From: CAYSAA01 sp964428905
GTDB lineage: Bacteria > Atribacterota > Phoenicimicrobiia > Phoenicimicrobiales > Stramentimicrobiaceae
Reading direction: 5' to 3'
Length of the DNA: 13,159 nucleotides
NCBI GenBank assembly: GCA_964428905.1
Contig: CAYSAA010000054.1
Span: 1-13,159, forward strand
Shown in pieces: positions 1 through 7,439 of this stretch. The translations under genes and the position numbers were made by a program. Position 1 is the first letter of the stretch. Every line of letters starts with the position of its first letter. The notes beneath the pieces were generated by a model, which was not told the origin of the DNA, made no database searches, and saw only the letters and a list, made by a program, of their open reading frames with translations.

Positions 1-27
1 ATTATTTAAAATGAAGGTGAGTAAATT

Positions 28-273
28 ATGAAAAAAGGAATTCATCCCAAGTATGGTAAAGCCAGGGTTATCTGTGCATGTGGAAATACTTTTGAAACCC
101 AGTCAACAAAAGAAGAAATACACGTAGAGGTTTGTTCTGCCTGTCACCCTTTCTTTACCGGAAAACAGAAGATATTTGATTCTGCGGGAAGAGTGGAAAA
201 GTTTAATCGAAGATATAACCTCGAACAAGAATCCGATGAAACAAATGAAGAACAGGGTCAAAAAGAGCAATGA
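28..273 (+). CDS. rpmE: 50S ribosomal protein L31, zinc-binding form
   Basis: Ribosomal protein L31 of the large subunit, where it helps bridge to the small subunit. The 81-residue product opens with MKKGIHPKY, typical of the family. It has the four zinc-ligand cysteines at C16, C18 (CAC), C36 and C39 (CSAC), followed by HPFFTG, so it is the zinc-containing paralogue and not the zinc-free YtiA/L31B type. The core ends near residue 65; the remaining tail is acidic and polar (rich in E, Q and N) and longer than the usual 66-70 residue protein. A GAAGGTGAG Shine-Dalgarno stretch lies just upstream of the ATG. The gene is followed by an intrinsic terminator. In Firmicutes rho usually precedes it, and upstream sequence is outside this window. 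Confidence 0.97.
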   Translation: MKKGIHPKYGKARVICACGNTFETQSTKEEIHVEVCSACHPFFTGKQKIFDSAGRVEKFNRRYNLEQESDETNEEQGQKEQ

Positions 274-329
274 GGCAACGGTTAAATTGAACATGAAAAA
301 GTAGTGTAGGGACAATGTAAAGAATGAAT

Positions 330-357
330 AAAAAACAGGGCAAAAGCTCTGTTTTTT
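330..357 (+). terminator. Rho-independent terminator after rpmE
   Basis: A 12-bp stem (AAAAAACAGGGC with GCTCTGTTTTTT, one G-T wobble) closes an AAAA loop, and its 3' arm ends in a T6 tract. It sits 56 bases after the rpmE stop. The A-tract upstream and T-tract downstream make it potentially bidirectional. It should separate rpmE from tdk transcription. In the remainder of the gap, 358-547, I see no credible gene and no convincing promoter. Confidence 0.85.
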
Positions 358-547
358 ATTATCAATTACTATTATAGTATCGGATTTTACAATCCCTTAC
401 CAGAATGGTATATTCCAAATTTAAAAAAGAAATAGATTTAATGGTATCGTCAAAGTAAGAAGCAAGAAAAAAATTTAAAATAACAATATATAGGGGTTTC
501 GGGGGATGATTCTGCCTAACTATATTGTTTAATGTCGGAGGAAACCG

Positions 548-1147
548 ATGCATGAAACAAGTGAAGGTGGTAGTATAGAAGTAATCTGTGGAAGTATGTT
601 TAGCGGGAAAAGCGAAGAGTTGATTAGAAGAGTAAGGCGTGTACAGATTGCTAGGAAAAAGGTAGAGATATTTAAACCAATGATTGATAACCGTTATCAG
701 GTACAGTATATTTATTCTCACAATGGTAGCAAAGTGAAAGCCATCTGTATTGAGCATCCTGGTGAAATACTTAAAAAAATCAAGCAGGATACCGAAGTAA
801 TTGCCATAGATGAAGCGCAGTTTTTTGATAGAGATATCATCGCAGTTTGTCAGTTATTGGCTGATAAAGGTAAGCGAGTGATTGTTGCCGGGCTCGACCA
901 GGATTTTAGGGGTGAACCTTTTGGGTCAATGCCTGAATTGCTGGCAATTGCCGAATATGTGGACAAACTTCATGCAATCTGTATGGTATGTGGGAAGCCT
1001 GCTACACGTACCCAGCGATTGGTGAATGGTAAACCGGCGGATTATAATGACCCAACAATCCTGATTGGTGCCAAGGAAAGTTATGAGGCAAGATGTCGAC
1101 ATCATCATCAAATAACAAATAAGAAGAAAAACAAATATGATAAGTAA
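548..1147 (+). CDS. tdk: Thymidine kinase
   Basis: Cytosolic thymidine kinase that phosphorylates thymidine to dTMP with ATP (pyrimidine salvage), of the TK1-like type II family. The 199-residue protein has the P-loop GSMFSGKS at 15-22, the DEAQFF motif at 88-93 with E89 as the expected catalytic base, and the zinc-binding lasso domain with C145-x2-C148 and C183-x2-H186. The YNDPTILIGAKESYEARC segment (166-183) that closes over the nucleoside is intact. The start is set by GGAGG at 537-541, six bases before the ATG. The tail after H186 is short, basic and variable. Together with tmk at 8870 it supplies the two steps from thymidine to dTDP. Its place between rpmE and prfA is conserved in Firmicutes. 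Confidence 0.96.
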   Translation: MHETSEGGSIEVICGSMFSGKSEELIRRVRRVQIARKKVEIFKPMIDNRYQVQYIYSHNGSKVKAICIEHPGEILKKIKQDTEVIAIDEAQFFDRDIIAVCQLLADKGKRVIVAGLDQDFRGEPFGSMPELLAIAEYVDKLHAICMVCGKPATRTQRLVNGKPADYNDPTILIGAKESYEARCRHHHQITNKKKNKYDK

Positions 1148-1216
1148 ATAGGGAATTAGCGTAAATATGAAAATCCAACCAATGCATTTCACTGAGAATC
1201 CTGAAAAAAACGTAGC

Positions 1217-1240
1217 TCAGTCAGTCAGTCAGTTAGTCAG
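1217..1240 (+). repeat. TCAG tetranucleotide tandem repeat
   Basis: Six consecutive 4-base units, five TCAG and one TTAG (fifth), in the tdk-prfA gap. Such tracts can change length by slipped-strand pairing. It lies about 170 bases upstream of the prfA start, in a leader or spacer, so a length change would not shift the frame of any gene I accept. Confidence 0.85.
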
Positions 1241-1375
1241 CCAGGCTATGCTATTTTTCCAAGAGTATTCAGGAGATAGTGGTGAGTTTATGTTTATCCT
1301 GCATTGGATTAATTAGAAAATATCAGATAATTAAGACTTAATAGTCTAAAATTAATCAAGATAATGTTTCTAAGT

Positions 1376-1394
1376 TTATTCTCCTAGAGAATGA
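1376..1394 (+). promoter_or_regulatory. Small hairpin just upstream of prfA
   Basis: ATTCTC (1378-1383) pairs with GAGAAT (1387-1392) around a CTA loop, and the stem can be extended by flanking T-G and T-A pairs. It ends 16 bases before the prfA ATG, in a stretch with no good Shine-Dalgarno sequence (only GAGAAAG near 1393-1399). It might affect ribosome access. The role is inferred and weakly supported. Confidence 0.3.
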
Positions 1395-1410
1395 GAAAGT
1401 AGTAGAATAT

Positions 1411-2448
1411 ATGTTTCAAGAATTAGAAAAGATTGAAAAAGAATACCATGATTTAAATCAAAGTCTTTCCAGTTCGGACGTCATTGCTGACCAGGATAAA
1501 TATCAAAAACTGGCCAAGAGGCACAGTGAAATTGCCAGGATAGCACAAATCTATAGTGAATATAAAAAAATTGAACAAGAAATACAAGAAAATAATAAAC
1601 TGAAAAAAGGCGAAAATGATTCTGAGATGAGAGAGATGATTGATGAGGAAATTGACCTGCTCACTCTGAAAAGGGAAAAACTAAAAAAAGAGTTGCATGA
1701 ATTATTATATCCAGAGGATCCTAGAAATAAGAAAGATATCATTGTTGAGATAAGAGCAGGAGCAGGTGGAGATGAAGCCGCTCTCTTTGTAAGTGATTTA
1801 TTCCGGATGTATTCCCGTTTTGCGGAAAGAAATCATTGGAAGGTAGAAATACTGAATTCCAATCCTACCGGAATAGGCGGTTTTAAGGAGATTGTTTTTG
1901 GGATTTCCGGCCGGAATGTCTTTGGTTCATTGAAACAGGAAAGTGGAGTTCATCGGGTACAAAGGATTCCGGTAACTGAATCCGGAGGTAGAATCCATAC
2001 CTCTACCGTTACGGTTGCTATATTACCGGAAGCTGAAGAAATTGAAATGGAGATCAATCAAAACGATATTAAAATAGATCGTTTTCGCTCTACAGGACCT
2101 GGTGGCCAGAGTGTAAATACTACAGATTCTGCAGTAAGAATTACACATCTACCTACAGGTATGGTGGTAACATGTCAGGATGAGAAATCACAGCATAAGA
2201 ATAAGGCCAAGGCACTAAAGATATTAAGGGCACGTTTATTGGATCGTCTACAAGGAGAGCAGAATAAAGAAATTGATCAGCAGAGAAAAAAACAGGTAGG
2301 AACAGGTGATCGTAGCGAACGGATAAGGACATATAATTTCCCCCAGAACCGGGTAACTGATCATCGTATTAACCTAAATTTCCATAATCTGGAAGAGATA
2401 CTTGAGGGAAATTTGTATCATGTAGTTGCATCTTTCAAGGGGGAATAA
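1411..2448 (+). CDS. prfA: Peptide chain release factor 1
   Basis: Class I release factor RF1, which reads UAA and UAG in the ribosomal A site and triggers peptidyl-tRNA hydrolysis. The 345-residue protein has the coiled N-terminal domain (about 1-100), the RAGAGGDEAALF stretch (115-126), the codon-recognition tripeptide P-V-T at 187-189 in the RIPVTESGGRIHTS context (the RF1 PxT pattern, not the RF2 SPF), and the catalytic GGQ loop at 231-233. The N-terminus MFQELEKIEKEYHDLNQSLS aligns naturally with other RF1 proteins, which supports this ATG despite the weak ribosome-binding site. prmC, whose product methylates the GGQ glutamine, starts 4 bases after the stop, so the two are surely co-transcribed. 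Confidence 0.97.
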   Translation: MFQELEKIEKEYHDLNQSLSSSDVIADQDKYQKLAKRHSEIARIAQIYSEYKKIEQEIQENNKLKKGENDSEMREMIDEEIDLLTLKREKLKKELHELLYPEDPRNKKDIIVEIRAGAGGDEAALFVSDLFRMYSRFAERNHWKVEILNSNPTGIGGFKEIVFGISGRNVFGSLKQESGVHRVQRIPVTESGGRIHTSTVTVAILPEAEEIEMEINQNDIKIDRFRSTGPGGQSVNTTDSAVRITHLPTGMVVTCQDEKSQHKNKAKALKILRARLLDRLQGEQNKEIDQQRKKQVGTGDRSERIRTYNFPQNRVTDHRINLNFHNLEEILEGNLYHVVASFKGE

Positions 2449-2452
2449 TTAG

Positions 2453-3388
2453 ATGTCTGTTGTTATTATTAATAAAAAATTGGCTCAAAAAAAGAATAGA
2501 TCTATTGGCGAAGTTTTAACTGAAGGGAAGTTAAAATTACAGGAAAGCAGATACAACAAGTCAGGTCAGGAGGCTGAATTATTACTGAGTTATCTTTTGA
2601 ATCGGGAAAGATATGACTTATTTCTAAATCATTTACTACCTGTGTCTCCCCGAAAAATCTGTAGATATTATCAGTGGATAAAGCAGAGAAATAAAGGAGT
2701 TCCCATTCAATATATTACCGGTTTTCAAAATTTTATGGGGCTGGAGTTTCAGATAAAAGAGGGCGTATTTATACCTCGTCCTGAAACGGAAATCCTGGTA
2801 GAAAAAATGATTTACCTAATTGAATCAATACCGGGAAAAGATGAATTATTTTTCCTGGATATTGGGGTCGGATCAGGTGTGATACCTATCACTATATGTC
2901 ATCATTTTAAAAAAAGTAATAAGAAAGTACATTTTTATGCCATTGATATTTCTAATAAAGCCCTTAAGCTGGCAAAAGAAAATGCCAAAATTTTTCATTG
3001 TGAAAACAGCATTAATTTCTACCAGAAAGATATTTTTTTAACCTTACCGGGTCTTGATCTACCTGTTGTTTTTGATGGTATTATCTCAAATCCTCCCTAT
3101 ATTGCTTGGGATGAATGGCATGAATTGACCGACGAGGTATCCTTACATGAGCCACGTGAGGCTTTAGACGGGGGCAAAGATGGTTTGAGATTTTACCAGG
3201 AGATTATCCAAAAATCTCCTGGATATTTAAAAAAAGAAAATGCTTTCTTGGCCTTAGAAATAGGGCACAATCAAAAAGAGGCTGTTTATCAGATGATTAC
3301 CCGGAATAGGTATTATAAAAAGGAAGTTATCGTATTCCGTGATTATTATCAGAATGACAGGGGTATCATAGCCTTTACCGGTACTTAA
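2453..3388 (+). CDS. prmC: Release factor glutamine N5-methyltransferase
   Basis: S-adenosylmethionine-dependent methyltransferase that modifies the glutamine of the GGQ motif in release factors, raising termination efficiency. The 311-residue protein has an N-terminal helical recognition domain (about 20-100), the FIPRPETE motif (106-113), SAM-binding motif I LDIGVGSG (135-142), an acidic post-II residue in AIDIS (163-167), and the amide-binding NPPY at 213-216. The C-terminal YYQNDRGIIAF is the usual D-x-R-G-I end. AGGGGG at 2438-2443, inside the end of prfA, serves as Shine-Dalgarno site. The N-terminus is about 15-20 residues longer than in compact homologues (MSVVIINKKLAQKKNRSIGE), so a later start cannot be excluded. 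NPPY enzymes can be confused with HemK-like paralogues, but adjacency to prfA settles the call. Confidence 0.95.
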   Translation: MSVVIINKKLAQKKNRSIGEVLTEGKLKLQESRYNKSGQEAELLLSYLLNRERYDLFLNHLLPVSPRKICRYYQWIKQRNKGVPIQYITGFQNFMGLEFQIKEGVFIPRPETEILVEKMIYLIESIPGKDELFFLDIGVGSGVIPITICHHFKKSNKKVHFYAIDISNKALKLAKENAKIFHCENSINFYQKDIFLTLPGLDLPVVFDGIISNPPYIAWDEWHELTDEVSLHEPREALDGGKDGLRFYQEIIQKSPGYLKKENAFLALEIGHNQKEAVYQMITRNRYYKKEVIVFRDYYQNDRGIIAFTGT

Positions 3389-3413
3389 GTAAAGCAAAAA
3401 TAAGGAGTAAGGT

Positions 3414-3893
3414 TTGAAACAAGAGAAAATATTATTTGTATGCACTGGAAATACCTGTCGCAGTGTTATTGCCCAGGCTTTGTTCCAAAAACTAAAAGAT
3501 GAACTATACCCGGAACTAAATTATCAGGCTTATTCAGCAGGTATTGCGGCAATTGAAGGAAGTATACCTACCAGTGAAGCCATTTACTGTATGGCCAAAT
3601 ACGGTTTGGATATTACTACTCATAATGCCAGGCAGGTTGATGAAAAGATTATAAAAAATTCTTCCTTAATTCTGACCATGACTAATCAGCAAAAAAATTT
3701 TCTTAAAGAAAAATTTTTCAGGTCAAGTCATAAAATATTCCTGTTCAGGCCTTTTTGTCTTCAAACCAAACATATTGAGCATAAAGAAGTAGAAGATCCT
3801 TATGGGAAAAGTATATCTTTTTATGAAGATATTTGTTATCAATTGGAAAATGATATCAAGAGTTTAATTAATCGTTTAAGAGAGGATAAATAG
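3414..3893 (+). CDS. Low-molecular-weight phosphatase, probable protein arginine phosphatase (YwlE-like)
   Basis: Cysteine-based phosphatase of the low-molecular-weight PTP fold, 159 residues. The P-loop C-TGNTC-R-S spans 10-17 with nucleophile C10 and R16, and the general acid lies in DPYG (D128). T14 corresponds to the threonine (T11) that gives B. subtilis YwlE specificity for phosphoarginine, where tyrosine phosphatases carry Ile. Gene order (prmC, this gene, rpiB) also matches ywlE. By family knowledge it would reverse protein arginine phosphorylation by a McsB-type kinase, but no such kinase is in view. Oddity: the proline normally following CRS is Val18 (CRSVIAQ). The start is TTG, supported by AAGGAG at 3402-3407 with six bases spacing and by the KILFVCTGN beginning. 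An arsenate reductase or Tyr phosphatase is the main alternative. Confidence 0.85.
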   Translation: MKQEKILFVCTGNTCRSVIAQALFQKLKDELYPELNYQAYSAGIAAIEGSIPTSEAIYCMAKYGLDITTHNARQVDEKIIKNSSLILTMTNQQKNFLKEKFFRSSHKIFLFRPFCLQTKHIEHKEVEDPYGKSISFYEDICYQLENDIKSLINRLREDK

Positions 3894-3895
3894 AG

Positions 3896-4345
3896 ATGAA
3901 AAAAATTGCTATTGCCTGTGATCACGGAGGGTATGATTTAAAAGTTGAAATTATAAGTTATGTAAAAGAAATGGGATATATTTATCAGGACTTTGGATGT
4001 TATGATAAAAAACCAGTTCATTACCCTGATTACGCCTATAAGGTTGGCCAAGCCGTTATTAGGAATGAATTTGAATGTGGAATTCTTATTTGTGGTACAG
4101 GTATCGGAATGTCGATTGCTGCCAATAAAATAAGGGGAATAAGGGCTTCTCTTTGTCATGATACCTTTTCAGCCAGAATGACAAGAGAACATAATGATTC
4201 AAATATCCTGACCATGGGGGGAAGGGTAATTGGACCGGGACCGGCCAGGGACATTGTCAGAATATGGTTATCTACAGATTTTACTCAGGAGAGTCGCCAT
4301 ATTATTCGTCTGCAAAAAGTGGAGAAAATTTTTGAAAATTGTTGA
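3896..4345 (+). CDS. rpiB: Ribose-5-phosphate isomerase B
   Basis: Interconverts ribose 5-phosphate and ribulose 5-phosphate in the pentose phosphate pathway. The 149-residue protein, a usual length, has ACDHGG at 7-12 (D9, H10), the CGTGIGMSIAANK motif with catalytic C66, REHND with H99, and phosphate-contacting arginines near R134 and R138. C66 marks an RpiB of the Rpi type; galactose-6-phosphate isomerase LacA, with a different residue there, is unlikely. The ATG lies 2 bases after the phosphatase stop, with AGAGG at 3881-3885 inside that gene, so translation is probably coupled. It precedes upp, fitting supply of ribose phosphate for PRPP and nucleotide synthesis. Confidence 0.95.
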   Translation: MKKIAIACDHGGYDLKVEIISYVKEMGYIYQDFGCYDKKPVHYPDYAYKVGQAVIRNEFECGILICGTGIGMSIAANKIRGIRASLCHDTFSARMTREHNDSNILTMGGRVIGPGPARDIVRIWLSTDFTQESRHIIRLQKVEKIFENC

Positions 4346-4411
4346 ACAGGAAAAATTAATAGACTAATAGACAAAGAAATATAATAAATAATTCAGCAAG
4401 GAGGATTTATT

Positions 4412-5041
4412 TTGAAAGATGTTACTATCCTGGACCATCCCTTAATTCAACATAAACTGACCATGATCAGAAATAAAAAGACAGATGTCAAAAATTTTCG
4501 TGAGCTTGTAGATGAGTTGTCCAATCTGATGGCTTATGAAGTAACCCGTGATATCGAACTGAAAGAGGTTGATATTGAAACACCAATTGCCAGGACAAAG
4601 GGTAAGATAATTTCCGGGAAAAAAATGGCAATTGTGGTAATATTGCGAGCTGGACTGGGGATGGTTGACGGAATATTAAAATTAATACCATCAGCAAAGG
4701 TTGGACATATTGGTATGTATCGTGACCCGGAAACATTAAAACCAGTAAGTTATTATGCTAAGTTACCTCATGATATTGATAAAAGGGACGTTCTTGTGGT
4801 CGATCCAATGTTGGCAACCGGTGGAACGGCAGTTGCGACAATCGAATATATCAAAAAATTTACTAAATCCAATATCAAATTCATGTGTTTGGTTGCTGCA
4901 CCGGAGGGTATTAAAATGATGAAAAAATATTTCCCGGATGTTATGATTTATGCAGCAACGATAGATAAAGGATTGAATAATCATGCCTATATCGTTCCCG
5001 GATTAGGGGATGCCGGAGATCGTCTGTTTGGAACGAAATAA
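4412..5041 (+). CDS. upp: Uracil phosphoribosyltransferase
   Basis: Converts uracil and PRPP to UMP in pyrimidine salvage, in the cytosol. The 209-residue product has the standard length and motifs: ILRAGLGM (77-84), GHIGMYRDPETLKP (98-111), the PRPP-binding loop DPMLATGGT (131-139) and the uracil-binding C-terminal YIVPGLGDAGDR (193-204). Translation starts at TTG, fixed by a near-perfect AAGGAGGA (4398-4405) six bases upstream; MKDVTILDHPLIQHKLTMIR matches the family N-terminus. It is separated from rpiB by 66 bases without a visible terminator, so it may belong to the same transcript or have its own weak promoter. In Bacillus glyA lies between these two genes and is absent here. Confidence 0.97.
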   Translation: MKDVTILDHPLIQHKLTMIRNKKTDVKNFRELVDELSNLMAYEVTRDIELKEVDIETPIARTKGKIISGKKMAIVVILRAGLGMVDGILKLIPSAKVGHIGMYRDPETLKPVSYYAKLPHDIDKRDVLVVDPMLATGGTAVATIEYIKKFTKSNIKFMCLVAAPEGIKMMKKYFPDVMIYAATIDKGLNNHAYIVPGLGDAGDRLFGTK

Positions 5042-5046
5042 AATTA

Positions 5047-5064
5047 GTCGTGTGTATTGCGTAT
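5047..5064 (+). repeat. Dispersed repeat word, copy in the upp-wecB gap
   Basis: GTCGTGTGTATTGCGTAT occurs here and, identical over 18 bases, at 12205-12222 in the large non-coding region. The following bases are also similar (GGCGTG here, CGCGTC there). The same gap holds TACTGTAT (5103-5110) and ACTCGATA (5123-5130), reverse complements of the ATACAGTA and TATCGAGT words that build the repeats after 12160. The gap 5042-5182 is therefore an island of the same repeat family, partly in opposite orientation. It contains no gene. Confidence 0.8.
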
Positions 5065-5182
5065 GGCGTGAATAATCCTTTTACTAGTGACTCCTCAATC
5101 GTTACTGTATTCCGGACTCGAGACTCGATATTAGTTGGTATTTTTTCAAAACTGATACCACAAGTCGGATAGAAGGGTTACT

Positions 5183-6352
5183 ATGAGCAAAGATAAAAAA
5201 ATAAAAATTGCCTTTATTTTTGGTACCCGGCCGGAGACCATTAAAGCATTCCCTGTTATCAGGGAGGTAAAAAAATATCCTTTCTGGATAGAACCAATTA
5301 TTATATTGACTGCTCAACACCGCGAAATGCTGGATCAGATGGTCAATCTTTTTCAGATTCATCCCGATTTTGACCTGGATATTATGAGACATGGACAATC
5401 TTTATCCCAAATTAATTCTCAGGCATTATTAAAATTAGAAGAAACACTAAAAATGAGCCGTCCTGACCTGGTCCTGGTACAGGGTGATACCACTACAACC
5501 TTCTCAGGTGCGCTGGCCGCTTTTTACCAAAAAATCAAGGTTGGGCATATTGAAGCGGGACTGAGAACATCGAAAAAATACTATCCCTTTCCTGAAGAAA
5601 TAAATCGTAGACTAACAACCGTGTTGACGGATTACCATTTTACACCAACAAAAGAAACTGCACAATCACTTTTTAAAGAAGGTATTAGCAGAAATAATAT
5701 TTTTATATCCGGTAATACTGTCATCGATTCATTGTTGTTAATGCAAAAAAAGAAGTTTCAATTTTCAGATCAAAGATTAAATATATTACTTAATAAGAAA
5801 AAGCTGGCACTGCTGGTTACTATGCATCGACGCGAGAATTGGGGGAGACCAATGGATAATCTTTGCCAGGCGCTGTTAAAGGTTAACCAGCAGCATGAAG
5901 AACTGGTTACCGTATTTCCCGTACACAAAAATCCGGTGATAAGAGAAGTTATTTTTAGTCATTTGGACCATAAAAAAAATATTATCCTAACAGATACTTT
6001 GGATTATCAAGAAATGGCCAATTTGATGAATATATCTACGTTAATTTTAACTGATTCTGGTGGCATTCAAGAAGAAGCACCAGCATTGGGGAAGCCGGTA
6101 TTAATATTAAGGTCCGAGACAGAAAGACCTGCAGTAGTAGAAATTGGAGCGGGAAAACTGGTAGGAACCGAAACTGAAAATATCAGGAGAGAAGTTGAAA
6201 GATTATTAACCAAACCTGATGACTACCAACAGATGGTTGTCAATAAATCACCTTATGGTGATGGTGAAGCTGCCAAAAGAATTATAGGATATATTCTTTA
6301 TCAATATCATTACCTTGATCACCCTCCCCTTGAATTCATATATACCCCCTGA
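5183..6352 (+). CDS. wecB: UDP-N-acetylglucosamine 2-epimerase (non-hydrolysing)
   Basis: Interconverts UDP-GlcNAc and UDP-ManNAc, the precursor for cell-surface polysaccharides or teichoic-acid linkage units. The 389-residue, two-Rossmann-domain (GT-B fold) protein has FGTRPETIK (13-21), QGDTTTT (D102), GHIEAGLRT (E124), PFPEEINRR (E138/E139), MHRREN (H215) and TDSGGIQEEAPALGKP (290-305). These match the catalytic Asp, Glu, Glu and His of E. coli WecB. A small deviation is TERPAVVE (313-320), where most members have TERPE. AGAAGGG at 5171-5177 lies just before the ATG. In several Firmicutes the gene follows upp as mnaA. The last residues (HPPLEFIYTP) are a short, unfamiliar tail. Here the gene is separated from upp by repeat DNA and may be transcribed separately. 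Confidence 0.95.
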   Translation: MSKDKKIKIAFIFGTRPETIKAFPVIREVKKYPFWIEPIIILTAQHREMLDQMVNLFQIHPDFDLDIMRHGQSLSQINSQALLKLEETLKMSRPDLVLVQGDTTTTFSGALAAFYQKIKVGHIEAGLRTSKKYYPFPEEINRRLTTVLTDYHFTPTKETAQSLFKEGISRNNIFISGNTVIDSLLLMQKKKFQFSDQRLNILLNKKKLALLVTMHRRENWGRPMDNLCQALLKVNQQHEELVTVFPVHKNPVIREVIFSHLDHKKNIILTDTLDYQEMANLMNISTLILTDSGGIQEEAPALGKPVLILRSETERPAVVEIGAGKLVGTETENIRREVERLLTKPDDYQQMVVNKSPYGDGEAAKRIIGYILYQYHYLDHPPLEFIYTP

Positions 6353-6501
6353 CTAACCTTGTAATTAGAAATAAATGGTAAATTTTCATTTATTGGTCTG
6401 AATAGTCTATTATACTAATGTTTTTAATACCAAAGTAAGTCCATATAAAGAAATTATTTTTTAAAATAATTGTCCTATAGTCTATGGGTATACAACTTCA
6501 T

Positions 6502-6512
6502 TATGTTATAAT
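6502..6512 (+). promoter_or_regulatory. Extended -10 promoter upstream of the rhomboid gene
   Basis: TATGTTATAAT is a complete extended -10 element (TATG-N-TATAAT, with the consensus hexamer at 6507-6512). No good -35 hexamer lies 16-18 bases upstream, as is common for extended -10 promoters. Transcription would start near 6519, giving a leader of about 70 bases before the ATG at 6591. In the rest of the wecB-rhomboid gap (6353-6590) I see only an AT-rich 8-bp hairpin at 6370-6394. Confidence 0.55.
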
Positions 6513-6590
6513 ATAAAGCTAATGTCTTTTTTTATCGTTATTCGTTTTAGTTCATACCAAAAATTATAGTAAAAGAATAGCAGGTAATCA

Positions 6591-7280
6591 ATGTTTCCAC
6601 TATGGGATGAAATGCCAACCAGAAAAACACCGATCATTACCATTATTTTTATTATTATCAATTGTCTGGTGTATTATTATCAGATATTTATTGTAACCGA
6701 TAGCATAAAATTTATATATGCCTTTGGTTTAATTCCCTATGAATTAAGTCAAGGGGTGGATTTGTTTCCCTATGGTCCTAACCCCATTCATTTAACAGTT
6801 GCTACTTCTATGTTTATGCATGGAAGTTTTGTCCATCTGTTCGGAAACATGCTCTATCTTTGGATTTTTGGTAACAATGTGGAAGATTACTTGGGAAAAT
6901 TTGGTTTTACCTTGTTTTATTTTCTTTCCGGCATATTCGCCGCATTAACCCAAATTTTGATAAGCCCGTCCTCAGAAGTACCTATGATTGGTGCAAGTGG
7001 TGCAGTAGCCGGGGTGTTGGGAGCTTACTTTATACTTTTTCCTAAATCCCGAATTACCACCCTTATTTTTTTCGGATTTTTCATTCGTTTGATAAAAACG
7101 CCGGCTCTATTTGTGCTGGGGCTTTGGATTATATTTCAATTATTTTATGGATTTTCAAACTTATCATTACAGGGTGCCAATTCCGGTGTTGCCTGGTTTG
7201 CACATATTGGTGGATTTGCCGGTGGAATTATTTTAATAAAATTATTTAAACCAACGAAAAGAAATTCTTTTTTCCTGTAA
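6591..7280 (+). CDS. Rhomboid family intramembrane serine protease
   Basis: Polytopic membrane protease that cleaves substrates within the bilayer. The 229-residue protein shows about six hydrophobic segments: roughly 14-34, 67-92, 103-124, 132-150, 156-188 (possibly a re-entrant segment plus a helix) and 200-218. The catalytic dyad is clear: S136 in GASGAVAG (134-141) and H205 in AHIGGFAGG. The HxxxN motif of the second helix is H82-LFG-N86. FGLIPYEL (45-52) and the N-terminal MFPLWDEMPTRKTP are typical of the bacterial GlpG/YdcA-like group. Only a weak Shine-Dalgarno (GCAGG) precedes the ATG. No neighbour suggests a substrate, and it appears to be transcribed alone from the promoter near 6507. 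Confidence 0.93.
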   Translation: MFPLWDEMPTRKTPIITIIFIIINCLVYYYQIFIVTDSIKFIYAFGLIPYELSQGVDLFPYGPNPIHLTVATSMFMHGSFVHLFGNMLYLWIFGNNVEDYLGKFGFTLFYFLSGIFAALTQILISPSSEVPMIGASGAVAGVLGAYFILFPKSRITTLIFFGFFIRLIKTPALFVLGLWIIFQLFYGFSNLSLQGANSGVAWFAHIGGFAGGIILIKLFKPTKRNSFFL

Positions 7281-7316
7281 TTACAGTGATAGAAAAGAAA
7301 AAAATGGTTGGTTTAA
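7246..7316 (+). repeat. Inverted repeat spanning the rhomboid stop codon
   Basis: TTAAACCAAC at 7246-7255 is the exact reverse complement of GTTGGTTTAA at 7307-7316, with about 51 bases between. Inside lies the 12-base palindrome CTGTAATTACAG (7275-7286), which contains the rhomboid stop codon. T-rich sequence follows further downstream (7322-7340). This could fold into a branched 3' structure with weak terminator function, but the long loop makes that uncertain. Confidence 0.35.
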
Positions 7317-7325
7317 TCAGGATTT

Positions 7326-7354
7326 TTGATAAATTTTTTTAATTAAGATATAAT
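7326..7354 (+). promoter_or_regulatory. Sigma-70-type promoter of the pfkB-to-trmN6 operon
   Basis: TTGATA (7326-7331) and a perfect TATAAT (7349-7354) are separated by 17 bases, the ideal spacing for a housekeeping sigma factor. Transcription should start near 7361, leaving a leader of about 80 bases before the ATG at 7440. This is the strongest promoter seen in the window and heads the six-gene run ending at 12152. Confidence 0.8.
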
Positions 7355-7439
7355 TTTTATGCAAATTAAGTGAGTCTCAAAGGATTTTTTCTTAACTGCA
7401 TTGTAAAGAGTTAAAAGTTTATTCAGGAAAGGATTTTAA

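Noticed and set aside
362..757. Minus-strand open frame of 131 codons overlapping the start of tdk
   Set aside because: It covers the well-supported tdk N-terminus on the opposite strand, has no ribosome-binding site, and its composition is that of antisense AT-rich DNA.
1167..1316. Possible 49-codon small gene between tdk and prfA (MKIQPMHF...)
   Set aside because: It reads through the TCAG repeat, has no Shine-Dalgarno sequence, and its product resembles nothing I know. Chance length is plausible.
3694..3721. Near-palindrome of A and T runs inside the phosphatase gene
   Set aside because: It is low-complexity Lys/Phe codon sequence (KNFLKEKFF) and expected in AT-rich coding DNA.
6370..6394. 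AATAAATG/CATTTATT hairpin as a terminator for wecB
   Set aside because: The stem is only A-T rich (one G-C pair) with a 9-base loop and no following T-tract.
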